Of a stretch of DNA of 64,000 bases, positions 26,896 through 35,318 are shown piece by piece; position 1 is the first letter of the stretch, and each line of letters starts with the position of its first letter. Position numbers and translations under genes: made by a program. This DNA is from Saccharofermentans sp. (GTDB taxonomy: Bacteria; Bacillota; Clostridia; Saccharofermentanales; Saccharofermentanaceae), in NCBI GenBank assembly GCA_024691325.1, contig JAILNR010000003.1, positions 1-64,000 on the forward strand, given 5' to 3'. Under the pieces are notes generated by a model, which saw only the letters and a program-made list of their open reading frames with translations, searched no databases and was not told where the DNA came from.

Positions 26896-28224
26896 TTATA
26901 ATCTCCAAAATCTCATTCCTGATGCCTTAAGTTCATCCATTCGATAGAGCGATTTAACATCTACAAGAACTTTCTCCTCATCAGATAGTTCCGATTTGAA
27001 AAGATCCTTTATCTGCATCATTGACATAGAGCGATATGCTTTATGACCTACAGCAACTATTACACAATCAGCCTTAGGAACATTCTCCCAAGCAGTCAAC
27101 TCGACACCATATTCTTTCTTTGCAACTTCAGCATCAGCCCAAGAATCTGTGACTATCGGATCTATGTCGTACTCCTTAAGACTGTTAATGATATCAACTA
27201 CTTTGCTATTTCTTGTATCCGGACAATTCTCCTTAAATGTGAGTCCCATAATTACGACAGTAGATTTCTTAGGTGCCATACCCGCTTCTATCATCTCTTT
27301 GATGGCAGCATCAGCAACATAAGCACCCATGCTGTCATTAACCTGTCGACCATTAAGAATAATTTGGCTGTGGTATCCTAATTTCTCAGCTGCATTTGTG
27401 AGATAGTAAGGATCAACTCCAATGCAGTGTCCTCCCACAAGACCAGGCTTGAATCCTAAAGCATTCCACTTAGTATTCATACCTGCAATAACTTCATCTG
27501 TATCTATCTTAAGTTTGTCACAGATAATAGCAATCTCGTTCATGAAAGCAATATTTATATCTCTCTGGCTGTTCTCGACTACCTTAACCGCCTCAGCAGT
27601 CTTAATCGAACTTACAGGGAATGTTCCTGCCTTGATTACGATATCATAGACTTTCTTGATCTCCTGTGCGGACTCTTCATCCATACCAGAAACCACCTTA
27701 CGAATAGAAGTAAGTGTGTGTACCCTATCACCAGGATTAATACGTTCAGGGCTATAGCCAATCTTCCAATCAATACCGCACTTAAGGCCAGACTCCTTCT
27801 CTATGATAGGAATGCAAACATCTTCGGTAACACCGGGATATACAGTAGACTCGAATACTACGATCGTTCCCTCGGAAAGATTCTGTCCGACCGTTCTGGA
27901 AGCTCCTTCCACCGGGCGAAGATCAGGGCTGTTGTCGTCATTAACGGGAGTAGGTACAGCAACTACGATAAACTTAGCTTCCTTAAGCCTTGTAGGGTCG
28001 GAAGTAAAATCAACCTTAGTCTTCTTAATTGCTTCACCGACCTCATTGGTGCTGTCGATACCATTTTTATACTCATTAACCCGCTTCTCATTGATATCGA
28101 AACCGATTACATTGATATGCTTGGCGAACTCGACCGCTATAGGCATACCTACATATCCTAAGCCGACCAAAGCCAACTTCTCTGTACCGGAAATCAAACC
28201 ATTGTAGATCTTATTAAACTCCAT
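26896..28224 (-). CDS. UDP-N-acetylhexosamine 6-dehydrogenase (TviB/WbpO/WbpA-like)
   Basis: 442 residues. It oxidises C6 of a UDP-HexNAc twice with NAD to the uronic acid. Visible: NAD-binding VGLGYVGMPIAVEF, VAVPTPVNDDNSPDL, ESTVYPGVTE, GYSPERINPGD, ENSQRDINIAFMNE and the catalytic Cys267 in GGHCIGVDPYY, then GLTFKENCPDTRNSKV. This subgroup prefers UDP-GlcNAc, UDP-GalNAc or UDP-ManNAc over UDP-glucose. AGGAG ribosome site. It follows the WbpE-like aminotransferase by 23 bp and would supply the UDP-GlcNAc uronic acid for the WbpB- and WbpE-like enzymes. Substrate epimer is inferred from the neighbours. Confidence 0.92.
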   Translation of the reverse strand: MEFNKIYNGLISGTEKLALVGLGYVGMPIAVEFAKHINVIGFDINEKRVNEYKNGIDSTNEVGEAIKKTKVDFTSDPTRLKEAKFIVVAVPTPVNDDNSPDLRPVEGASRTVGQNLSEGTIVVFESTVYPGVTEDVCIPIIEKESGLKCGIDWKIGYSPERINPGDRVHTLTSIRKVVSGMDEESAQEIKKVYDIVIKAGTFPVSSIKTAEAVKVVENSQRDINIAFMNEIAIICDKLKIDTDEVIAGMNTKWNALGFKPGLVGGHCIGVDPYYLTNAAEKLGYHSQIILNGRQVNDSMGAYVADAAIKEMIEAGMAPKKSTVVIMGLTFKENCPDTRNSKVVDIINSLKEYDIDPIVTDSWADAEVAKKEYGVELTAWENVPKADCVIVAVGHKAYRSMSMMQIKDLFKSELSDEEKVLVDVKSLYRMDELKASGMRFWRL

Positions 28225-28247
28225 ATCTGTACTCCTTTTATGTCAGA

Positions 28248-29396
28248 TTACAATAACCCTCTTAACTTTGATATTACCAAATCGATTTCTTCTCTAGTCT
28301 TATAGGGATCAATTGGAAGACTTAAGACTGTCTTACAGAGTTTTTCTGTAATAGGGCAGTCTGCCATAGCGCTATCTGTATCCTTAAATGCTCCCTGAAG
28401 ATGCATAGGCTTGGCATAATATACCATCGCCGGAATTCCATACTCCTTAAGTTTGGACTGTATCATCTTACGGTCTGATGATTCCGGAAGTTTGATCGTA
28501 TATTGTGCCCATGAACTATAATAGCCGTCCGATATCTTAGGTGTGACAACTCCGGCATCCTTAAGACCTTCCGTATACCATGAAGCAACTCTATTTATAT
28601 CATCCAGCTCATAATCAGTGAACGCCTTGAACTTAGGAATTAGGATTGCTGCCTGGATCGTATCAAGTCTGCTGTTCTTACCTATACGGATATTGTTGTA
28701 CTTGGCATTCGGATCATCGGGATTTCCTGTATCCTTGCCGTGAACGCAAATGGAACGGATAAGATCGGCCCATTCATCGCTATCGGTAAAGATAGCTCCA
28801 CCATCTCCATAACATCCGAGAGGCTTAGCCGGGAAGAACGAAGTCGTTGCGATATCGCCGAAGCTGCAGGCCATCTTCCCATTGATGTTTCCGCCGAATC
28901 CCTGAGCTGCATCTTCCATTAGAAGAAGTCCATACTTATCACAGACAGTTCTTATCGCTTCATAATCGGCGGGCTGACCAAACAGGTCTACTGCCACTAC
29001 CGCACGTGCCTTATACTTGCCTTCGGCGATTATCCTCTTAACAGTTTCCTCAAGCTTTACCGGATCAATATTAAAAGTCTCTTCATCAACATCTACAAAT
29101 ATCGGAGTGGCTCCTTCATCAGCCGGACACTCGCCGGAAGAAAAGAATGTGAAGTCCGGTACGAATACCGCATCACCCTTACCTACACCCATAGCTCTCA
29201 TCGCGATGGTTATCGCATCGGTACCGTTCGCACATGTTATACAGTGTTTCACTCCGACATAATCAGCAAGACTCTTCTCGAGTTCCTTTACCTCAGGTCC
29301 GGATATAAAACGAGCTGACGAAGCAACTCTGATCATGGCTTCATCTATCTGGGACTTAAGAACCTCATATTGTTTTGGAAGATCCCGAAACTGCAT
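28248..29396 (-). CDS. WbpE-like UDP-3-keto-sugar 3-aminotransferase (DegT/DnrJ/EryC1 family)
   Basis: 382 residues, PLP enzyme. MQFRDLPKQYEVLKSQID, FISGPEVKELEKSLADYVG, CANGTDAITIAMRAMGVG, LMEDAAQGFGG, and Lys191 in SFFPAKPLGCYGDGGA form the PLP site. The SFFPxKPLGCYGDGGAIFTD block is characteristic of WbpE/WlbC enzymes that aminate C3 of UDP-3-keto-GlcNAc uronic acid using glutamate. GGAGAG ribosome site. It directly follows the acyltransferase (12 bp), which is the order expected if the amine formed here is acylated by that enzyme. Confidence 0.9.
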   Translation of the reverse strand: MQFRDLPKQYEVLKSQIDEAMIRVASSARFISGPEVKELEKSLADYVGVKHCITCANGTDAITIAMRAMGVGKGDAVFVPDFTFFSSGECPADEGATPIFVDVDEETFNIDPVKLEETVKRIIAEGKYKARAVVAVDLFGQPADYEAIRTVCDKYGLLLMEDAAQGFGGNINGKMACSFGDIATTSFFPAKPLGCYGDGGAIFTDSDEWADLIRSICVHGKDTGNPDDPNAKYNNIRIGKNSRLDTIQAAILIPKFKAFTDYELDDINRVASWYTEGLKDAGVVTPKISDGYYSSWAQYTIKLPESSDRKMIQSKLKEYGIPAMVYYAKPMHLQGAFKDTDSAMADCPITEKLCKTVLSLPIDPYKTREEIDLVISKLRGLL

Positions 29397-29408
29397 AATA
29401 CTCTCCTC

Positions 29409-30314
29409 CTACTTTCTTTCAAATGGTTTAGCAGGATTTCCTACAACCGTAATGTCATCATCTACAGATTTAGTTACTGTAGCCCCCATTCCAATAAAAC
29501 TACCTTTTCCTAACACTATTCTATTTCTTATTACCGAATTAATGCCTATATAACAATTCTCCATCGCTTCAACAAACCCACCTACTACTACTCCAGCGGT
29601 AATCTCAACATTTTTATGAAGATGAACATCATGACCAATATGTACATGTGCATCTATTTTTACATAGTCTTCTAAAACAGTATCTCCGCCAGATCCTCTA
29701 GAAATATTGTCGTGAGCACCTACTTCAACATTATTCCCAATTACCACTTTACCAAGAGAAAATATGCGTATCTTATTGCCCTGTTCATCTACAGCCATAG
29801 TAAAGCCGTTAGCACCTATGGTTGCATTGTCATTTATAATAACATTATCTCCGATTATTGCATTCTTAATCACGGCTCCAGAACATAGTCGTGCATTGTC
29901 CCCAATAATTACGCCAGGCCCAATAACAACGTTCGGCTCAATAACAGAGTTATGACCAATTGATGCAGTAGTACTGATGAAAATACCATTACCCTTATTA
30001 ACATATTCATATTGAGAATTATTCTTCTCTTCATCTTTATATAACGATTCCGTAAACTTAGCGTACTCAGCCTGGGGACTATCTGAAAAGACAAAACAAT
30101 GAGTTGTCATTAATGATTCTGATACTTCAATTCCATCCTCTGCAAAAACCAAACACTCATTTACAGATTGTAACATCGTAACTAAGTGCTCTACTTTCTT
30201 TGTTACAAACATTGCTGTATTAGATTTTGGACGCCCAACATACGATACGCCCTTAATCATAAACGAATGGTCTTCAGAGATTTTTCTTACATCAAACATC
30301 ATTTTTGCATCCAC
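29409..30314 (-). CDS. LpxD-like UDP-aminosugar N-acyltransferase
   Basis: About 301 residues; the start may be the GTG at 30314 or an ATG at 30302/30299. An N-terminal 100-residue domain (GVSYVGRPKSNTAMFVTKKV) resembles the uridine-binding domain of LpxD. A long left-handed beta helix follows with GANGF, GNNVEVGAHDNISRGSGGDT, VKIDAHVHIGHDV (His228 at the catalytic His position of LpxD), ITAGVVVGG and MGATVTKSV. It ends VVGNPAKPF, as in sugar N-acetyltransferases, without LpxD's C-terminal helices. LpxD uses 3-hydroxyacyl donors. Here the neighbours make 3-hydroxybutyryl-CoA, so that acyl group is the predicted donor. There is no lipid A pathway in sight. Confidence 0.85.
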   Translation of the reverse strand: MDAKMMFDVRKISEDHSFMIKGVSYVGRPKSNTAMFVTKKVEHLVTMLQSVNECLVFAEDGIEVSESLMTTHCFVFSDSPQAEYAKFTESLYKDEEKNNSQYEYVNKGNGIFISTTASIGHNSVIEPNVVIGPGVIIGDNARLCSGAVIKNAIIGDNVIINDNATIGANGFTMAVDEQGNKIRIFSLGKVVIGNNVEVGAHDNISRGSGGDTVLEDYVKIDAHVHIGHDVHLHKNVEITAGVVVGGFVEAMENCYIGINSVIRNRIVLGKGSFIGMGATVTKSVDDDITVVGNPAKPFERK

Positions 30315-30336
30315 TACCTTAATTATTTACGACAAG

Positions 30337-31050
30337 TTACAAACGCATTCCGCCATTAACGCTTATTACAGTGCCCGTTATATACGATGCTTCATCCGAG
30401 GCAAGAAATCCTATAACATTGGCTATTTCTTCTGGTTGCCCAAGCCTCTTTAACATAGTTTGGCCTGCAAATTTATCCAATAAGTTCTGAGGAACAGTAT
30501 CCATCATACGAGTCATAATATAACCTGGCGCAACGCAGTTTACACGAACATTTGCACCCTTTCTGGAAAACTCTTTAGCCCAAGTCTTTGTCATTGAGAT
30601 TACAGCACCCTTTGTAGCAGAATAATTAACTTGACCAATATTTCCCTGTTCGCCAACAACGCTACTGACTGTTACTATAGATCCCCAACCCTGATTCTCC
30701 ATATATGGGCCAACAAAACGGACAATATTAAATACACCTTTCAGGTTTACATCAATAACACGATCAAACTGCTCGTCTGTCATCTTTACCGTCAATGCAT
30801 CTGCAGTGATTCCAGCATCGGCAACCAAAACATCTATTCTGCCATATCTATCGATAACATCGTCAAACAACTGCTTACATGATTCCACATTAGTCACATC
30901 AACATAATGATATTTAATATTGGATTTCTCAAAAGTTCTTTCAGTTCTTGCAGCAACATAAACAATAGCAGCTGAATCTGCCATCTTAAGTGCTGTTGCA
31001 TATCCAATTCCAGATGTTCCACCTGTAATAACAACTACTTTATCTGTCAT
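30337..31050 (-). CDS. FabG/PhaB-like 3-oxoacyl reductase (SDR)
   Basis: 237 residues from the ATG at 31050, preceded by purine-rich GAGAAG; a TTG at 31062 overlapping the thiolase stop is the alternative. Classical SDR: cofactor motif VVITGGTSGIGYA, NAG-like ADAG, catalytic Ser130, Tyr143 and Lys147 within VSSVVGEQGNIGQVNYSATK, and PGYIMTRM. The block around Tyr matches FabG and acetoacetyl-CoA reductase PhaB. Coupled to the thiolase gene (8-bp gap or overlap), it should reduce acetoacetyl-CoA to 3-hydroxybutyryl-CoA. Cofactor choice: Arg35 and Arg38 after the second strand (AARTER) suggest NADPH. Confidence 0.88.
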   Translation of the reverse strand: MTDKVVVITGGTSGIGYATALKMADSAAIVYVAARTERTFEKSNIKYHYVDVTNVESCKQLFDDVIDRYGRIDVLVADAGITADALTVKMTDEQFDRVIDVNLKGVFNIVRFVGPYMENQGWGSIVTVSSVVGEQGNIGQVNYSATKGAVISMTKTWAKEFSRKGANVRVNCVAPGYIMTRMMDTVPQNLLDKFAGQTMLKRLGQPEEIANVIGFLASDEASYITGTVISVNGGMRL

Positions 31051-31058
31051 ATAACTTC

Positions 31059-32264
31059 TCAATCTCTCTCAAGCAAAACCGCCGTTCCCTGTCCGCCACC
31101 AATACAAAGAGTAGCGACTCCTCTCTTTAAGTTCTTTTTTTGCATTATGTAAGCAAGCGTTGTGATAATTCTTGCCCCAGTAGCCCCCAAAGGATGTCCC
31201 AACCCAAGACCAGAACCATGAATGTTCGTCTTTTCAATAATATCTTCTATTGCATTGCCAAACTCCTTTGAAAGGAGCTTCATACTCCCTAGGACCTGTG
31301 CCGCGAAAGCTTCATTGATTTCGAACACATCAATATCATCAATGGTTAAATCATTATCATAAAGCAATTTAGTAATAGCATAATATGGACCTAACCCCAT
31401 AACTTGTGGATCCAATCCAACTGCAGTATAACCAGCTATTCTAGCTAAAGGTTTGCAATCATTCTTTTTAATATAACTTTCTGAAGCTACTGTCACATAC
31501 GCTGCACCATCATTAATTCCAGATGCGCTCGCAGCAGTTACTGTTCCTGTACCATCTTTAATAAATGTCGGCGTTAACAACGCTATCTTTTCCGGCGTAG
31601 AAGTTCTGTTAGGGTATTCATCAGTATCGAAGAATGACTCCCGTCCCTTATAGTCTTTTATCAAAACAGGAACTATCTCATCCTTAAAATCACCACTATC
31701 AACCGCTTTTATCGCCCTTTGAAGCGCTTCCCAAGAGTAATTATCCTGTTCTTCCCTTGTAACACCAATTCGATTTGCAATGTTTTCAGCAGTAACGCCC
31801 ATATGCACACCGCTGAAAGCATCAGTTAATCCATCACTTACCATCAGATCGGTCATTTCAAAACTTCCGAATTTCTTACCCAGTCGTAAATAGGTGTTGG
31901 TGGCATACGGTATATTCGACATAAACTCTACGCCCCCTGCCACGACAAGGTTGGAACCACATCGTATTTCCTTTACTGCATTTATTACAGCCATCATTCC
32001 AGATCCACAAACCATATTTACTGAATATGCAGGTTTTTCAACGGGTATACCAGCATTAATAGCAATTTTTCTAAAGAAAGCCTGTCCCATATTGGCTGAA
32101 ATAACATTGCCAATTATTGTTATGTCAACATCACTTGGATTAATACCTTTTAGTAACTCTACAATAACTTGTGATGAAACATCACAAGGATCATTTTCAT
32201 AAAACGATCCTAAAAACTTGCCTATAGCAGTTCTTTTTGCATTAAGCAGATATACGTTATCCAT
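31059..32264 (-). CDS. Acetyl-CoA C-acetyltransferase (biosynthetic thiolase)
   Basis: 401 residues, full thiolase length. All catalytic residues are visible: acyl-accepting Cys86 in NMVCGSGM, the NEAF loop (EINEAFAAQ), His357 in GLGLGHPLGATGAR and Cys387 in CIGGGQGTA. It condenses two acetyl-CoA to acetoacetyl-CoA. The usual butyrate-pathway partners (crotonase, 3-hydroxybutyryl-CoA dehydrogenase, Bcd/Etf) are not present; instead the neighbours are a PhaB-like reductase, an LpxD-like acyltransferase and sugar nucleotide enzymes. The low-G+C coding style matches the cassette, so it was probably recruited with it. Confidence 0.92.
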   Translation of the reverse strand: MDNVYLLNAKRTAIGKFLGSFYENDPCDVSSQVIVELLKGINPSDVDITIIGNVISANMGQAFFRKIAINAGIPVEKPAYSVNMVCGSGMMAVINAVKEIRCGSNLVVAGGVEFMSNIPYATNTYLRLGKKFGSFEMTDLMVSDGLTDAFSGVHMGVTAENIANRIGVTREEQDNYSWEALQRAIKAVDSGDFKDEIVPVLIKDYKGRESFFDTDEYPNRTSTPEKIALLTPTFIKDGTGTVTAASASGINDGAAYVTVASESYIKKNDCKPLARIAGYTAVGLDPQVMGLGPYYAITKLLYDNDLTIDDIDVFEINEAFAAQVLGSMKLLSKEFGNAIEDIIEKTNIHGSGLGLGHPLGATGARIITTLAYIMQKKNLKRGVATLCIGGGQGTAVLLERD

Positions 32265-32297
32265 GTATTACCCCACAATCAAATATAATAGCACCGA

Positions 32298-33374
32298 TTA
32301 AAACCTGCCAACAAAATCTGCGGATGCTACATCCTTAAGAGGAAGCTTTACAGGTGCTCCGGTCGCTGCAGACTGATAGATTGCAAGTATCATCTCAACT
32401 GCATTTCTTCCTGCTACAGCATCTATATAAGGCTTCCTGTCGTTCTTTACCGCATCAATAACATCTGCATAAAGACTTGTATGCCCATTGCCGTAAACAT
32501 TACTCGTCTGTTCCTGAAGGCCCTTGTTCTTATTATCAGACTCAGTCTCATCAGCAAAATCCCAAACATCGATATTGTTAGTTGATGTGCCGCCGATCTT
32601 AACCGTTCCCTTCTCCCCAAAGAGATAGAGAGTCTCTTCAAGATTCTTCGGATAAACATTAACTGTACCTTCAACAGTACCTATGGCACCGTTCTTAAAC
32701 TTAACAACAGCCATACCAACATCTTCACATTCTAGATAGTCATGGAACTGCTGTTTTGTAACGCCGTAAACTTCTTCGACTTCATCACCCATCATCCAAC
32801 GAAGGAGATCAATTCCATGAATACACTGATTAAACAGACATCCACCATCGGAAGCCCACTTACCTCTCCATGGTGCCTGGTCATAGTACTGTTTTCTGCG
32901 GTTCCAACGAACATTTATTGATCCATGAGATATTCGTCCAAAACGACCTGCTTCCAAAGCCTGTCTCATCTCTTGAACAGCTACATTAAAACGATTCTGG
33001 TGGCAAACCGAAACTTTGACGCCTTTTTCTTCACTTCTTCTAATAACTTCATCTGCATCTGCCATAGACATGGTCATCGGCTTCTCAACAATTACATTTA
33101 CACCATGATCGATGCAATACAGAGTAATCTCTGCATGAACACCACTTTCAGTAGCAATTGCTACTAGTTCAATTTCAGGATGCTCCTTCAGCATTACCTT
33201 GTAATCGGTATATCGAGCAATTGATGCGTCATTCTGAAGTTCATGCTTCGCAAGTAAACTCTCAATAGCATCTGGTAACAAGTCACAAGCAGCTACAAAC
33301 TCTAGATTATTGTTAATTACTGCCTTTACATGATTAGTAGCGATTCTTCCACATCCGATAAGTGCAAACTTCAT
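32298..33374 (-). CDS. WbpB/WlbA-like UDP-GlcNAc-uronate 3-dehydrogenase (Gfo/Idh/MocA family)
   Basis: 358 residues. N-terminal NAD site FALIGCGRIATNHVKAV, catalytic-type EKPMTMS with Lys98, then VCHQNRFNVAVQEMRQAL, NVRWNRRKQYYDQAPWRGKW and DGGCLFNQCIHGIDLLRW. The RW-x-R-x-x-YY and WRGxWxxDGG blocks are those of UDP-2-acetamido-2-deoxyglucuronate dehydrogenases. The reaction oxidises C3; known homologues regenerate NAD by reducing 2-oxoglutarate. AAGGAGAG ribosome site. It begins the sub-cluster with thiolase, reductase, acyltransferase, aminotransferase and 6-dehydrogenase. Confidence 0.87.
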   Translation of the reverse strand: MKFALIGCGRIATNHVKAVINNNLEFVAACDLLPDAIESLLAKHELQNDASIARYTDYKVMLKEHPEIELVAIATESGVHAEITLYCIDHGVNVIVEKPMTMSMADADEVIRRSEEKGVKVSVCHQNRFNVAVQEMRQALEAGRFGRISHGSINVRWNRRKQYYDQAPWRGKWASDGGCLFNQCIHGIDLLRWMMGDEVEEVYGVTKQQFHDYLECEDVGMAVVKFKNGAIGTVEGTVNVYPKNLEETLYLFGEKGTVKIGGTSTNNIDVWDFADETESDNKNKGLQEQTSNVYGNGHTSLYADVIDAVKNDRKPYIDAVAGRNAVEMILAIYQSAATGAPVKLPLKDVASADFVGRF

Positions 33375-33386
33375 CTTATTCTCTCC

Positions 33387-34607
33387 TTAGAAACAATTAA
33401 TAAACTCTTTTGCTAACTGTTTATACGTAAAATGATTCTTAACCGCAAGAACCCCATTATAACCAAGTTCTTTTCTTTTATTCTCACCCATATTATAAAT
33501 CTCCATAATACAATCAACCACTTCTTTTGTTTTTGATGGATTACATTCACGTCCACAATTATAAATGCTTACTTGTGTTTTTGTCACATCAAATGCACAA
33601 ATAATTGGAATCCCTGCCATCATAGAATCATACATCTTATTTAAACATAAGCCAAATCTATATAATGGAGAAGACATCCCAGTCATATATGAACAATCAA
33701 AATGCTTTAGTAGATTGGGAATGGATTTCTTAGGAACTGGAGGTAAAAAAAATACATTTGTAATGTTTTCCCTCTTTGCACGCTCAATTAAGTTCTTCTT
33801 TTCAACACCGTCACCAACAAATACAAAGATTATATTTTTATCTATTTCCAAAAACACCTTAGCAACATCAAGGCTTTTTCCTAAAGCATTTGATAAAGCA
33901 TGTCCTCCAAAGTAGCCAACAATGAATTGGTTTTCATGTTTTGAAAAAAAGTCAATATGTTCTTCAGGAAGAGGCATCGGTGAATCCCATTCTTCTTCAA
34001 CTACACCATTTTGAATATTAATAAACTTTTCAGGATCTAGGCCATGTTGAATCATATAATCTTTTGAATATGGAAGCAAAGCCACACATTTATCACAATG
34101 TTTGTATGCAGAATTCTCAGCAATTTGCATTGCAATAACAAAAGGATGTATTCTAGACATTCCACCAACTTCGTATAAAGTTGCAGGCCACATATCATGA
34201 ACTTCGTGAATATACTTGGCTTTCGCAAGTTTTGCTATTTTTTGTGCAGGATACGTATCAAGTGGATAAGTTGATGATGCAATTACTACATCTGGTTTCC
34301 ATTTTTTTGCAATGAATTTTGAATGAATTAACAGTTTCCTGACAAAACGTTCCATTGTAATCGCACGTTTAGCACCGTTTCCTTCATACTCTCCCGTTAT
34401 TATCCAAATATATTCTATACCATCAATTATTTCTCTCTGAAAATCCGACTTAACATTAGGATTCTTTTTCCTCAAATGAGAATAATCACCAGCAATTACT
34501 GTAACAGAATGTCCCATCTTAACCCACTCTTTAGAGAGATAGTACGGACGGAACTCCATTCCCATTTCAGAAGATCCAGCGTAATGATCTATATATAAAA
34601 TATTCAT
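33387..34607 (-). CDS. WbuB-like family 4 glycosyltransferase
   Basis: 406 residues, GT-B. YIDHYAGSSEMGMEFRPYYL at the N-terminus, HEVHDMWPATL, NIQNGVVEEEW and FVGDGVEKKNLIERAK match the WbuB/L-fucosamine-transferase-like group that acts early, on the lipid-linked first sugar. The gene follows the priming transferase with a 1-bp TAATG overlap and an AAGGA ribosome site, consistent with adding the second sugar. SPLYRFGLCLNKMYDSMMAG covers the donor-binding E-x7-E region in altered form. Confidence 0.88.
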   Translation of the reverse strand: MNILYIDHYAGSSEMGMEFRPYYLSKEWVKMGHSVTVIAGDYSHLRKKNPNVKSDFQREIIDGIEYIWIITGEYEGNGAKRAITMERFVRKLLIHSKFIAKKWKPDVVIASSTYPLDTYPAQKIAKLAKAKYIHEVHDMWPATLYEVGGMSRIHPFVIAMQIAENSAYKHCDKCVALLPYSKDYMIQHGLDPEKFINIQNGVVEEEWDSPMPLPEEHIDFFSKHENQFIVGYFGGHALSNALGKSLDVAKVFLEIDKNIIFVFVGDGVEKKNLIERAKRENITNVFFLPPVPKKSIPNLLKHFDCSYMTGMSSPLYRFGLCLNKMYDSMMAGIPIICAFDVTKTQVSIYNCGRECNPSKTKEVVDCIMEIYNMGENKRKELGYNGVLAVKNHFTYKQLAKEFINCF

Positions 34608-35302
34608 TAGTATTCCTTTCCAAATACAGCAAATACGGTTCTGAACAATGTCACTATCTCTCTAAAGATACTAAAACTCCGGATGCTTTCCAAGTTGTAT
34701 TTCATTTTCCCCGGAAGAACATATTCAATATACACCTTATCCACATCACCAGCAGAATCCAGAATCTTAGCTTCATCTTTATATCTGATGCTAGCTTCTG
34801 AAGTTATACCAGCGGGCAAAAGCAATGTTGCATTCATTTCATTTGTGTATTTTTCTACATACTTTGTGGCTTCTGGTCTAGTTCCAACAAAACTCATGTC
34901 ACCAACAAGTACATCTATAAGCTGAGGTATTTCATCAATTCTCAGATCTCGAATCTTGCTACCAACACGTGTAATTCTTGAGTCATTGTCAACAGTAACA
35001 GTCGTTCCAATTCTATCCGCATGATTAACCATAGTACGGAACTTGTGGATACGAAACTTCTTTCCGTATGTAGTTACCCTTTCCTGACGGTAGAATACCG
35101 GTCCAGGAGAGTCTAACTTGATCAAGATTGCTATTATCAACATTGGAAGAACTAATACAATCAGCAAAACTAATGAAAGAATAATATCAAGTATTCTTTT
35201 TATTAATAAAGAACAACGCCTTGTTGAAAGTACCTCATAATATGGTTTTACTTCTTCACATTTCATGAATTCAGGAAGTTTGTCCCACGATTTTAACAAC
35301 AA
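34607..35302 (-). CDS. Undecaprenyl-phosphate sugar-1-phosphate transferase (priming enzyme)
   Basis: 231 residues of the bacterial sugar transferase family (monotopic phosphoglycosyl transferase). KRILDIILSLVLLIVLVLPM is the re-entrant helix; YRQERVTTYGKKFRIHKFRT and the DE-containing LRIDEIPQLIDVLVGDMSFV then GTRPE hold the catalytic and donor residues. The start is a TTG at 35302 with GGAAGGAA upstream; ATG at 35266 is possible but would remove the N-terminal region. It starts repeat-unit assembly, likely with the 4-amino-trideoxy sugar made by the two enzymes encoded just upstream. Confidence 0.92.
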   Translation of the reverse strand: MLLKSWDKLPEFMKCEEVKPYYEVLSTRRCSLLIKRILDIILSLVLLIVLVLPMLIIAILIKLDSPGPVFYRQERVTTYGKKFRIHKFRTMVNHADRIGTTVTVDNDSRITRVGSKIRDLRIDEIPQLIDVLVGDMSFVGTRPEATKYVEKYTNEMNATLLLPAGITSEASIRYKDEAKILDSAGDVDKVYIEYVLPGKMKYNLESIRSFSIFREIVTLFRTVFAVFGKEY

Positions 35303-35318
35303 AGCAATTGTTCCTTCC

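Noticed and set aside
29409..30314. Lipid A biosynthesis (lpxD) as the function
   Set aside because: No other lpx genes, Gram-positive gene content, no LpxD C-terminal helices, and the gene is flanked by amino-uronic-acid enzymes.
30337..32264. Thiolase and reductase as part of a butyrate or PHB pathway
   Set aside because: No crotonase, butyryl-CoA dehydrogenase, Etf, or PHB synthase nearby; the genes are embedded and coupled in a glycan operon.
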